The notes beneath the pieces are model-generated. The model was not told the origin of the DNA. It worked only from the letters and a program-made list of their open reading frames with translations, and did no database searches. Of a stretch of 6,441 nucleotides of DNA, positions 1-6,441 are shown piece after piece. This stretch comes from Gallionella sp. UBA6045 (GTDB lineage Bacteria > Pseudomonadota > Gammaproteobacteria > Burkholderiales > Gallionellaceae). The position numbers and the translations under genes are program-made. The stretch spans positions 8,987 to 15,427 of the forward strand of contig DIYV01000035.1 of NCBI GenBank assembly GCA_002429165.1, in the 5' to 3' direction. How positions within the stretch are numbered: position 1 is the stretch's first letter; every line of letters begins with the position of its first letter.

Positions 1-1
1 G

Positions 2-334
2 GAACCCGATCGCACCTGGCTGGCGCTGGCCGCCTACAATCAGGGCTCCAGTCATCTGGAAGATGCGCGCATACTGACCAAGCGCGCCGGTTTGAACCCG
101 GACAGCTGGGCGGATGTGAAAAGATGGATGCCGCTGCTGAACCGACCTAAATATTACAAGAAACTGAAGCGCGGTTATGCGCGCGGCGGCGAGGCGGTGA
201 TTCTGGTGGAAAGCATCCGCAGCTACTACGACATGCTCAAGCGGCTGGAACCCGGCCAAACCGATACTGCGCCACCGGTTTCATATCAACTCGGCTCACC
301 GATGGCGATGCCGATGCAGCGCTTGTTGCCCTAA
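2..334 (+). CDS. mltF: Membrane-bound lytic transglycosylase MltF, C-terminal part (5' truncated)
   Basis: The reading frame is open from base 2 and ends at TAA 332-334, giving 110 residues; the true start lies upstream of the window. The visible protein begins [23 protein letters not shown], the typical end of the lysozyme-like SLT fold of family 1 lytic transglycosylases. The AAYNxGxxHLEDAR signature together with the downstream [35 protein letters not shown] stretch points to MltF rather than Slt70 or MltC. MltF is known as an outer-membrane-anchored enzyme that cleaves the MurNAc-GlcNAc bond of peptidoglycan, forming 1,6-anhydro ends. The catalytic glutamate and the N-terminal solute-binding-like domain are outside the window. 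The last 25 or so residues (Pro-, Met- and Gln-rich) look like an unstructured tail. The gene converges with the channel gene, and their stop codons overlap within CTAA at 331-334. The family call is firm; the exact paralogue is inferred. Confidence 0.87.
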   Translation, partial: EPDRTWLALAAYNQGSSHLEDARILTKRAGLNPDSWADVKRWMPLLNRPKYYKKLKRGYARGGEAVILVESIRSYYDMLKRLEPGQTDTAPPVSYQLGSPMAMPMQRLLP

Positions 335-1116
335 TTGTCTTTTGCCGACTGCAACTCTTCCAGCTTGCGTTCGATACGCTCCAGTCTTGCCGATATGTCC
401 ATGAGCAGGCGATCAGCGTCCTTTTCATCACGTCCCACTTTTTCAACCTCGCTGCCGATGAAGAATGCGGCCAGATTCGCGGTCAACAGGGAAAGCAGCA
501 GCACACCAAACAGAATCAGCAACGCGCCGAACAATCTCCCCGCCAGGTTGTGCGGGACCACGTCGCCGTAGCCCACCGTGGACATCGTGACCCAGGCCCA
601 CCACATGCCGTCCCATACGGTTCCTATGGAAGGATCGATGCGCGACACGATGACACCGGACAACACCATGGTGATAAAAGCGACGGCCAGGGTATTGCCG
701 AGTTGATGGCGGGAAAGCAGCATGCGCACGGACTTGGACAACCGCACCAGTATCACCACCACCAGCACCAGCCGGAAACTTCGCAACAAGCCCACCAGCG
801 GCGCGAACTGCCAGAAAAATGGCATCCCGCCGATGATGATGACCAGGTTCATCCAGTTGCCGAACAGGTACGCGCGCTTGTTTTTAACCAGTATGCTCAA
901 CAGAACGGTTTCAACAAAGAATGCCAGCCACACCAGCCAGTCGGCGATGCGCCCCAGCAGCGGGGCAATTGAATGGGATTCTTCCAGATACCATTGCAGC
1001 GGGATCCACAACGCCACGAACATCATCGGCCACTCCAACCGCTTCCCCCACTTCCGCGCGGCGGGTAGTTCGTGCGACTCGACGCCGGCGATTCCGAGCA
1101 GATGGATGATCTTCAT
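331..1116 (-). CDS. Six-TM voltage-gated-type potassium channel, no RCK domain
   Basis: The product is 261 residues with six hydrophobic segments, roughly S1 29-43, S2 56-76, S3 86-104, S4 106-130, S5 140-159 and S6 195-220. A re-entrant pore helix is at 166-178, and the potassium selectivity filter TVGYGD is at 180-185. The S4 candidate carries spaced arginines (R112, R115, R125, R131), suggesting a voltage-sensor-like fold of the Ion_trans superfamily in the inner membrane. After S6 comes a charged, heptad-like tail (about 222-258) that probably forms a coiled coil and helps tetramer assembly. Unlike E. coli Kch (about 417 residues) there is no RCK/TrkA_N domain, so regulation by nucleotide or ligand binding is not expected. 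ATG 1116 is chosen because GAGAGG lies nine bases upstream. The stop TAG at 331-333 overlaps the convergent mltF stop. Voltage dependence is inferred; K+ selectivity follows from the filter. Confidence 0.88.
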   Translation of the reverse strand: MKIIHLLGIAGVESHELPAARKWGKRLEWPMMFVALWIPLQWYLEESHSIAPLLGRIADWLVWLAFFVETVLLSILVKNKRAYLFGNWMNLVIIIGGMPFFWQFAPLVGLLRSFRLVLVVVILVRLSKSVRMLLSRHQLGNTLAVAFITMVLSGVIVSRIDPSIGTVWDGMWWAWVTMSTVGYGDVVPHNLAGRLFGALLILFGVLLLSLLTANLAAFFIGSEVEKVGRDEKDADRLLMDISARLERIERKLEELQSAKDN

Positions 1117-1119
1117 TTA

Positions 1120-1141
1120 AGTAAACCTCTCAAAATCCACA
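1120..1141. repeat. Terminal inverted repeat, channel-gene side
   Basis: Read on the + strand this end begins AGTAAACCTCTCAAAATCC. It matches the reverse complement of 1354-1375 at 18 of 22 positions (mismatches at 4, 12, 18 and 21), or 20 of 24 if the flanking TA is counted. On the - strand it contains the GAGAGG that serves as the likely ribosome binding site of the channel gene. Confidence 0.75.
1126..1131 (-). promoter_or_regulatory. Ribosome binding site of the channel gene, inside the inverted repeat
   Basis: GAGAGG on the - strand lies nine bases before ATG 1116, a good Shine-Dalgarno match and spacing. It fixes the start of the channel gene and is contributed by the terminal repeat of the inserted element rather than by ancestral operon sequence. 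Confidence 0.6.
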
Positions 1142-1214
1142 TTTCATCCCAACTGAGGGAACTACTAGCCATTCGACCAAGCTGTCAAAATGCGTTGCAT
1201 AGCCAATCGGCTAA

Positions 1215-1233
1215 GTCACCAAAAGACGGTGAC
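1215..1233. repeat. Hairpin inside the element
   Basis: GTCACC (1215-1220) and GGTGAC (1228-1233) form a perfect six-pair stem around a seven-base loop. It is one of a cluster of adjacent short hairpins: ATGC-gtt-GCAT at 1190-1200, TAGCC-aatc-GGCTA at 1200-1213, GCTGG-ttaacg-CCAGC at 1241-1256, and AGCCGC-att-GCGGCT at 1298-1312. None is followed by a proper T-run on either strand, so they are not simple terminators. Confidence 0.5.
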
Positions 1234-1353
1234 ATAAGCCGCTGGTTAACGCCAGCAAAGTCGCTGGTTATGCCGCGGCGAAAATTTTTTTGCGTGCAGC
1301 CGCATTGCGGCTTGCCTGCTTGCCCCACTTCCGCGCCTGGCATTTGGGCGAAC

Positions 1354-1374
1354 TCTGAATTTTTAGAGGTTCAC

Positions 1375-1375
<1 letters not shown>
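1354..1375. repeat. Terminal inverted repeat, serS side
   Basis: Read on the - strand from base 1375 this end begins AGTGAACCTCTAAAAATTC, the partner of the repeat at 1120-1141. The serS stop codon TAA (1377-1375 on the - strand) consists of the flanking TA plus the first A of this repeat, so the element now forms part of the serS stop. Confidence 0.75.
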
Positions 1376-2724
<1,349 letters not shown>

Positions 2725-4053
2725 CTATCCTTTTTTGTTTTTTGCCGCTTCATCCAGCTCGCGCAAATGAGCCAGCTTCTCGGCGATCTTCGCTTCCAGC
2801 CCGTGATCGGTGGGCTGGTAAAAACTCACTTCCGGCATGTCATCGGGGAAATATTTTTCGCCCGCCGCATAACCTTCTTCCTCGTTGTGCGCGTAGCGGT
2901 AGCCCTTGCCGTAATCGAGCTGCTTCATCAGTTTGGTCGGTGCGTTGCGCAGATGCAACGGAACCTCGCGCGAACCGTCCTGACTGACAAAAGCGCGCGC
3001 GGCATTATACGCGACATACCCGGCGTTCGACTTCGGCGCGCAGGCCAGGTACAGGATCGCCTGCGCCAGCGCCAGTTCCCCTTCCGGCGAGCCGAGCCGC
3101 TCGTAGGTCATCGCGGCGTCCTGTGTCAGTTGTATCGCGCGCGGATCGGCCAGGCCGATGTCTTCCCACGCCATGCGCACGATGCGCCGCGCCAGATAGC
3201 GCGGGTCTGCGCCGCCGTCCAGCATGCGCACCAGCCAGTACAGCGCGGCATCGGGATTGGAGCCGCGCACCGATTTGTGCAGCGCCGAGATCTGGTCGTA
3301 AAACGCCTCCCCTCCCTTGTCGAATCGGCGCAGGTTCTGCGCGAGCGTGGCATCGAGAAACCCCGAGGTGATCTGCGTGACCTTCGATGTGCGTGCCGCC
3401 GTATCGATCTGCTCCAAAGCATTCAACAACCGGCGTGCATCGCCGTCGGCGTAGCCGATGATGCGCTCGCGTGCATCATCATCGAATTTCATATCCTGCA
3501 AAACGGCCTGGTGCGCATGTTCGAACAATTCGCCGAGTTCCTCCGCCGACAATGCATGCAGCACATACACCTGGGCACGCGACAACAGCGCGTTGTTCAC
3601 TTCGAACGACGGGTTCTCGGTGGTCGCGCCGATGAAGGTCACCAGTCCCTGTTCGACGAACGGAAGGAAGGCATCCTGCTGCGACTTGTTGAAGCGGTGC
3701 ACTTCGTCGACGAACAGTATGGTGTGGCGGCCGCGCTGTTGCAGCACCTGCTGTGCCTGCGCGATGGCCTCGCGAATGTCCTTCACCCCGGACAGCACCG
3801 CCGACAGCGGCACGAACTCGGCATCGAAGGCCGAAGCCATCAGCCGTGCCAGCGTGGTCTTGCCCACCCCGGGCGGGCCCCACAGGATCATCGAATGCAA
3901 TTTTCCGGATTGAAACGCCAAACGCAGCGGCCTGCCCGGACCCAATAAATGGGATTGCCCGATTACTTCGTCTATGTTCCTGGGACGCAACCGTTCCGCC
4001 AGCGGCGCAGCGGCAACGTTTTCGGCAAACAGTTCGCGTGTTTCTGCGCTCAT
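2725..4053 (-). CDS. rarA: Replication-associated recombination protein RarA (MgsA), AAA+ ATPase
   Basis: The 442-residue protein is nearly the size of E. coli RarA (447). It opens with a short N-terminal tail and PLAERLRPRNIDEVIGQSHLLGPG, shared with RuvB and clamp-loader ATPases. Walker A GPPGVGKT is at 59-66, Walker B ILFVDEVH at 112-119, the sensor-1 segment IGATTENPSFE at 141-151, a candidate arginine finger at R159 (LLSRA), and sensor 2 GDARR at 204-208. The C-terminal half carries the family blocks FYDQISALHKSVRGSNPDAALYW and YLARRIVRMAWEDIGLADPRA, which belong to the tetramerisation/MgsA region. RarA is known to act at stalled or gapped replication forks, with SSB, on duplex ends. Its ATG overlaps the stop of the glycosyltransferase gene (ATGA, 4050-4053) and follows AGGTGA, so translation is probably coupled. 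The position upstream of serS matches E. coli. Confidence 0.97.
   Translation of the reverse strand: MSAETRELFAENVAAAPLAERLRPRNIDEVIGQSHLLGPGRPLRLAFQSGKLHSMILWGPPGVGKTTLARLMASAFDAEFVPLSAVLSGVKDIREAIAQAQQVLQQRGRHTILFVDEVHRFNKSQQDAFLPFVEQGLVTFIGATTENPSFEVNNALLSRAQVYVLHALSAEELGELFEHAHQAVLQDMKFDDDARERIIGYADGDARRLLNALEQIDTAARTSKVTQITSGFLDATLAQNLRRFDKGGEAFYDQISALHKSVRGSNPDAALYWLVRMLDGGADPRYLARRIVRMAWEDIGLADPRAIQLTQDAAMTYERLGSPEGELALAQAILYLACAPKSNAGYVAYNAARAFVSQDGSREVPLHLRNAPTKLMKQLDYGKGYRYAHNEEEGYAAGEKYFPDDMPEVSFYQPTDHGLEAKIAEKLAHLRELDEAAKNKKG
2728..2732 (-). promoter_or_regulatory. serS ribosome binding site within the end of rarA
   Basis: AAGGA on the - strand lies nine bases before ATG 2718. 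It is formed by the last lysine and glycine codons of rarA, so rarA translation runs through the serS initiation site. This supports the chosen serS start and co-transcription. Confidence 0.65.
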
Positions 4054-5258
4054 GTCATCACCTGTTTATGTGCAGCTATTTCTTCTATTCTGGCCACGAT
4101 ATTTTCCTGTTGTTCGTCCTGGCTGAAACCGGCATATTTTTTCGCGAAAAGGCACGCCATTTCGCGATAACCCGGTGCATCCAGCATCCTGCGTATGACT
4201 TCCACAAAATCGGGCGGCGGCGATTCGGGATTCACCGCGATCCCTGCGCCCATCGCCTCGACACGGGCAGCCAGCAGAAATTGCTCGAGGTGGCCGGGCA
4301 GCAACAGCAGCGGCACGCACGCCATCAGCATACCCGCCGTCATCGCGTGTCCAGCATAACCGATGGCAAGGTCGCAATCCGCCAGCAGCCTGTCGAGTCT
4401 GAACGGCTTGGCCGAAACGATGATGCACGGGCTTTCATACAGCCAGCGCTGATTATCCGAGATGCCCGGAGCACAGACGATGGCGCGCAGGCCTAGCGCC
4501 GCGATAGCTTCCAGGACTTTGGCGAAATCGCGGCTTTGCGGATTCAGATAAACAAACACACGCTTGCCTTCGCCATCCGGCCACGCCACCTCTTGCCCCA
4601 TTTCCATATTCCAGCAAGCCCCCCAATATCTGGCCGGTTCGCGTTGCGGGTAATGGTCCATCTCGGCAAAAGTGCATAGAAAATTTTCTGCGATATCGAA
4701 CAGCTCGCCCACACTCGCCAGCGGCTTGATCTTGTGCGTGGCGAGCACCATGTTCATATTGTCCAGCACCAGTACGTCAGAGTTTTCCAACCGGTTGCGC
4801 GGCACGTTCAGCCAAGCGCGCATATTGGGCATCGGTGTTTGGCGCGGCGGCACATAAAAACCGGAACCCAGCGTTGTTGCCGCCAGCCCCATGCTGCGCG
4901 AAGCGAGCAACGCCGTGGGGGAGTGGTCCGCGACGATCACGTCGCTGCCATGCAGCGCAAACAAGGACCGCCACGCGCTCACGAGACCGGCCAGTCCATC
5001 AGCATCGAAATATCCGTAGCGCATCAAAATCTCTGAATAGTTGAGCGGGGGTTCGGGCAAACCGGTCAGCCGCGGCAGCCATATCGGCGCCTGCAAAATC
5101 GGGATTTCATCCCCGAGTATGGCATTGGCATTATGCAATTCGCGCAACACCAGCACCACATCATGCCCGCGTTGCCTGAGCTTTCTCGCAAATGGCAACA
5201 GCAAAGAAATGTGGCCGTACGAAGTGCCCAGCTCCCACACGAATGCAATACGGCTCAT
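4050..5258 (-). CDS. GT1/UGT-like (MGT-type) glycosyltransferase with altered donor loop
   Basis: The 402-residue protein has a GT-B layout. The N-terminal Rossmann half begins MSRIAFVWELGTSYGHISLLLPFARKLRQRGHDV; H16 is in the place of the UGT catalytic histidine, with D111 (VADHSP) a possible partner. The C-terminal donor-binding half starts near KRVFVYLNPQS (232-242) and ends with CDLAIGYAGHAMTAGMLMACVPLLLLPGHLEQ (295-326), which aligns with the UGT signature up to E325-Q326. The usual HHGGHGT loop reads GYAGHAM here, so nucleotide-sugar phosphate contacts may differ. No signal peptide or membrane span is evident, so it is probably cytosolic or peripheral. AGGAA lies eight bases before ATG 5258. 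The gene sits 36 bases after lolA and overlaps rarA by four bases. E. coli has no gene here. Donor, acceptor and pathway cannot be told from sequence. Confidence 0.85.
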   Translation of the reverse strand: MSRIAFVWELGTSYGHISLLLPFARKLRQRGHDVVLVLRELHNANAILGDEIPILQAPIWLPRLTGLPEPPLNYSEILMRYGYFDADGLAGLVSAWRSLFALHGSDVIVADHSPTALLASRSMGLAATTLGSGFYVPPRQTPMPNMRAWLNVPRNRLENSDVLVLDNMNMVLATHKIKPLASVGELFDIAENFLCTFAEMDHYPQREPARYWGACWNMEMGQEVAWPDGEGKRVFVYLNPQSRDFAKVLEAIAALGLRAIVCAPGISDNQRWLYESPCIIVSAKPFRLDRLLADCDLAIGYAGHAMTAGMLMACVPLLLLPGHLEQFLLAARVEAMGAGIAVNPESPPPDFVEVIRRMLDAPGYREMACLFAKKYAGFSQDEQQENIVARIEEIAAHKQVMT

Positions 5259-5266
5259 ACAACATT

Positions 5267-5271
5267 TTCCT
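5267..5271 (-). promoter_or_regulatory. Ribosome binding site of the glycosyltransferase gene
   Basis: AGGAA on the - strand ends eight bases before ATG 5258, in the 36-base spacer after lolA. It supports this start over internal methionines; no promoter or terminator is visible in the spacer. Confidence 0.55.
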
Positions 5272-5294
5272 GGTCGGCCAGTAAAGCCAATGTC

Positions 5295-5930
5295 CTAGTC
5301 GCTCAGCACGTCCGCGCCCTTGGGCGGGGTGAACTTGAACAGTTGTTCCGGTATCTTCGGGTTGCGCTGCATCGCGGAAAAACGCAGCACCGTTTTATGC
5401 CCGAACATGTCGTTCAACTCCATTACGACCAGTTCGGCTTGCGCGTTGAAGCCCATCAGTATCGAGTTGAAGCTGCTGTCTTGTTCTTTGTTTCCCGGGC
5501 CTTTCCCTTTGGGCGTGGCTTGCAGCCATTCCAGACCGTCCCTTTTGCCGTTTTCCGTCAGCGTAAATCCGCGCTCGATCTCGTTGCTGCCGGAAAGCAA
5601 CGCGGCGGGACTGCTGCCCAGAGCCGCATCCAGTTTCCTGACCGTCACCTGGTTCAGGTCGGCATCGTACAGCCAGAACTTGCTGCCGTCCCCGACGATC
5701 AGCTGCTCGTACGGCTTCTGGTAAGTCCAGCGGAATTTGCCGGGGCGCTGGAACTCCATGATGCCGGACGCGTTCTGGATGCGGTTGCCGTTCTGGTCCA
5801 GCACCTCCTGGGTGAAATTCGCCCGCGCGGAATGTGTCGTGGCGATGAAGGTCTTGAGCTTGTCGATTGCGCCGGCGTGTGCAACAAGAGGTGCGAGGCA
5901 CAACAAGATTATGGCGGCAATTGGTTTCAT
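5295..5930 (-). CDS. lolA: Outer-membrane lipoprotein carrier protein LolA
   Basis: LolA is the periplasmic chaperone that accepts outer-membrane lipoproteins released by the LolCDE ABC transporter and hands them to LolB. The product is 211 residues. It has a Sec signal peptide (hydrophobic core IAAIILLCLAPLV, cleavage predicted after AHA at 17-19), leaving a mature protein of about 192 residues, close to E. coli LolA. Family features in order: ARANFTQEVLDQNGN (35-49), the conserved SGIMEFQRPGKFRWTYQKPYEQLIVGDG (55-82), WLYDADLNQVTVR (86-98) and the leucine-rich segment AALLSGS (109-115), all matching the half-open beta-barrel with its hydrophobic lid. ATG 5930 is preceded by a weak GAG-type Shine-Dalgarno (TTTGAGAAAATAA). 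It follows ftsK as in E. coli, separated by a terminator-like repeat, and heads the tight lolA-glycosyltransferase-rarA-serS group. Confidence 0.97.
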   Translation of the reverse strand: MKPIAAIILLCLAPLVAHAGAIDKLKTFIATTHSARANFTQEVLDQNGNRIQNASGIMEFQRPGKFRWTYQKPYEQLIVGDGSKFWLYDADLNQVTVRKLDAALGSSPAALLSGSNEIERGFTLTENGKRDGLEWLQATPKGKGPGNKEQDSSFNSILMGFNAQAELVVMELNDMFGHKTVLRFSAMQRNPKIPEQLFKFTPPKGADVLSD

Positions 5931-5976
5931 TTATTTTCTCAAATAGGGATGGTGAAGCGAGGATTGAGGATCGAGC

Positions 5977-6018
5977 AAAAACCCTCTCCCTGGCCCTCTC
6001 CCGCGCGCGGGAGAGGGG
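5977..6018 (-). terminator. Palindromic CCCTCTCCC/GGGAGAGGG repeat acting as probable ftsK terminator
   Basis: The 97-base ftsK-lolA spacer holds a perfect 24-base palindrome at 5994-6017 and an extra CCCTCTCCC at 5982-5990. On the - strand, the direction of ftsK, the arm CCCTCTCCC (6017-6009) can pair either with the adjacent GGGAGAGGG (6002-5994) or with the second copy (5990-5982). The second copy is followed at once by TTTTT (5981-5977). The latter pairing gives a nine-pair stem plus a T-run, a textbook intrinsic terminator located just after the ftsK stop. Repeats of this CCCTCTCCC type are commonly dispersed in intergenic regions of proteobacterial genomes. The fold is seen in the sequence; termination is inferred. 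Confidence 0.65.
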
Positions 6019-6027
6019 AATCGATCT

Positions 6028-6441
6028 TCATTCCCGCCTCGCAGGCGCAAGCACTTCGCGGTTGCCATTGCTCTGCATCGGCGAAACGAGTCCGGCCGCT
6101 TCCATCTGCTCGACCAGCCGCGCGGCGCGGTTGTAGCCGATGCGCAGATGGCGCTGCACCAGCGATATCGAGGCGCGGCGATTCTTCAGCACGATTTCCA
6201 CCGCCTGGTCGTACAGCGGATCGGCTTCCGCATCGAGGCTCGGACCACCGGAGCCGCCTTCATCCGATGATTCCTCAAGGGAATCCAGGTCTATGATGTA
6301 TTGCGGTTCGCCCTGCGCCTTGAGATATTCGGCGATACGGTGCACTTCCTGGTCGGACACGAACGCCCCGTGCACGCGTTGCGGGTAGCCGGTGCCCGGA
6401 GGCAGGTACAGCATGTCGCCCTGCCCCAGCAGCGCTTCCGC
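6028..6441 (-). CDS. ftsK: DNA translocase FtsK, C-terminal gamma domain (5' truncated)
   Basis: The frame is open to the window edge and gives the last 137 residues, ending at TGA 6030-6028. The segment [34 protein letters not shown] is the end of the FtsK/SpoIIIE motor beta domain. After an acidic Ser/Gly linker (about [13 protein letters not shown]) comes the winged-helix gamma domain, [48 protein letters not shown]. This domain is known to recognise KOPS sequences and to activate XerD at dif during chromosome dimer resolution at the septum. The four-TM N-terminus, linker and Walker motifs are outside the window. The tail ([14 protein letters not shown]) has the usual length, so the 3' end is intact. 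The gene order with lolA agrees with E. coli. Confidence 0.96.
   Translation of the reverse strand, partial: AEALLGQGDMLYLPPGTGYPQRVHGAFVSDQEVHRIAEYLKAQGEPQYIIDLDSLEESSDEGGSGGPSLDAEADPLYDQAVEIVLKNRRASISLVQRHLRIGYNRAARLVEQMEAAGLVSPMQSNGNREVLAPARRE

Noticed and set aside
1162..1188. Possible promoter for the channel gene inside the element: consensus TTGACA on the - strand at 1188-1183
   Set aside because: The -35 box is perfect, but the best -10 candidate (TAGTAG at 1167-1162) matches only half of the consensus and has a 15-base spacing, so it is not listed as a feature.
1281..1312. T-run (1285-1291) near a GC-rich hairpin as intrinsic terminator of serS
   Set aside because: On the - strand the run reads as A's followed by only four T's. 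On the + strand the strong hairpin lies after, not before, the T-run, so the geometry is wrong.
5895..5930. Lipoprotein signal in LolA because of Cys11
   Set aside because: The residues before the cysteine (ILL) do not form a lipobox, and AHA at 17-19 gives a normal signal peptidase I site, as expected for soluble periplasmic LolA.
5977..6018. KOPS site or CRISPR-like repeat in the GGGAGAGGG palindrome next to ftsK
   Set aside because: The sequence does not match GGGNAGGG, and two or three adjacent arms without spacers are not an array; a dispersed intergenic repeat/terminator explains it better.
5133..6296. Long open frame (387 codons) on the + strand
   Set aside because: It runs antisense through the glycosyltransferase start, all of lolA, the palindromic spacer and ftsK; no domain is seen and the opposite-strand genes are certain.

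Overview
The window looks like a chromosomal segment of a Gram-negative proteobacterium, most likely a betaproteobacterium. This is inferred from the moderately high GC content, the LolA and MltF envelope genes, and the ftsK-lolA-rarA-serS gene order that is also known from E. coli. No species can be named from the sequence alone.

Layout. On the + strand, bases 2-334 hold the 3' end of a membrane-bound lytic transglycosylase gene (mltF). Everything else is on the - strand and reads right to left. First comes the 3' end of ftsK (6441-6028), then a 97-base gap with a strong terminator-like palindrome repeat. After it come lolA (5930-5295), a GT1/UGT-like glycosyltransferase (5258-4050), rarA (4053-2725) and serS (2718-1375). 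A 258-base non-coding insertion follows (about 1118-1375), and last is a voltage-gated-type potassium channel gene (1116-331). The channel and mltF genes converge, and their stop codons overlap within four bases.

How the genes fit together. lolA, the glycosyltransferase gene, rarA and serS are packed as an operon: gaps of 36 and 6 bases, one ATGA stop/start overlap, and Shine-Dalgarno sites lying inside or just after the upstream gene. They mix envelope biogenesis (LolA, probably the glycosyltransferase), stalled-fork repair (RarA) and tRNA charging (SerRS). The terminator-like repeat suggests that ftsK is transcriptionally separated from this group.

Most interesting points. (1) A MITE-like element of 256 bases with imperfect 22-base terminal inverted repeats and flanking TA dinucleotides sits exactly at the serS-channel junction. 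Removing it with one TA gives serS ...CCG-TAA directly followed by ATG of the channel gene, so the pre-insertion state can be read from the sequence. The element now supplies the Shine-Dalgarno site of the channel gene. (2) serS has an insertion of roughly 20-30 residues before the [10 protein letters not shown] core, inside a sharply AT-rich patch (about 40% GC between flanks of 60-65%). (3) The glycosyltransferase has lost the usual HGG-type donor-phosphate loop. (4) The ftsK-lolA spacer can form two mutually exclusive hairpins. No CRISPR array, tRNA, rRNA, prophage or clear new defence system was seen.
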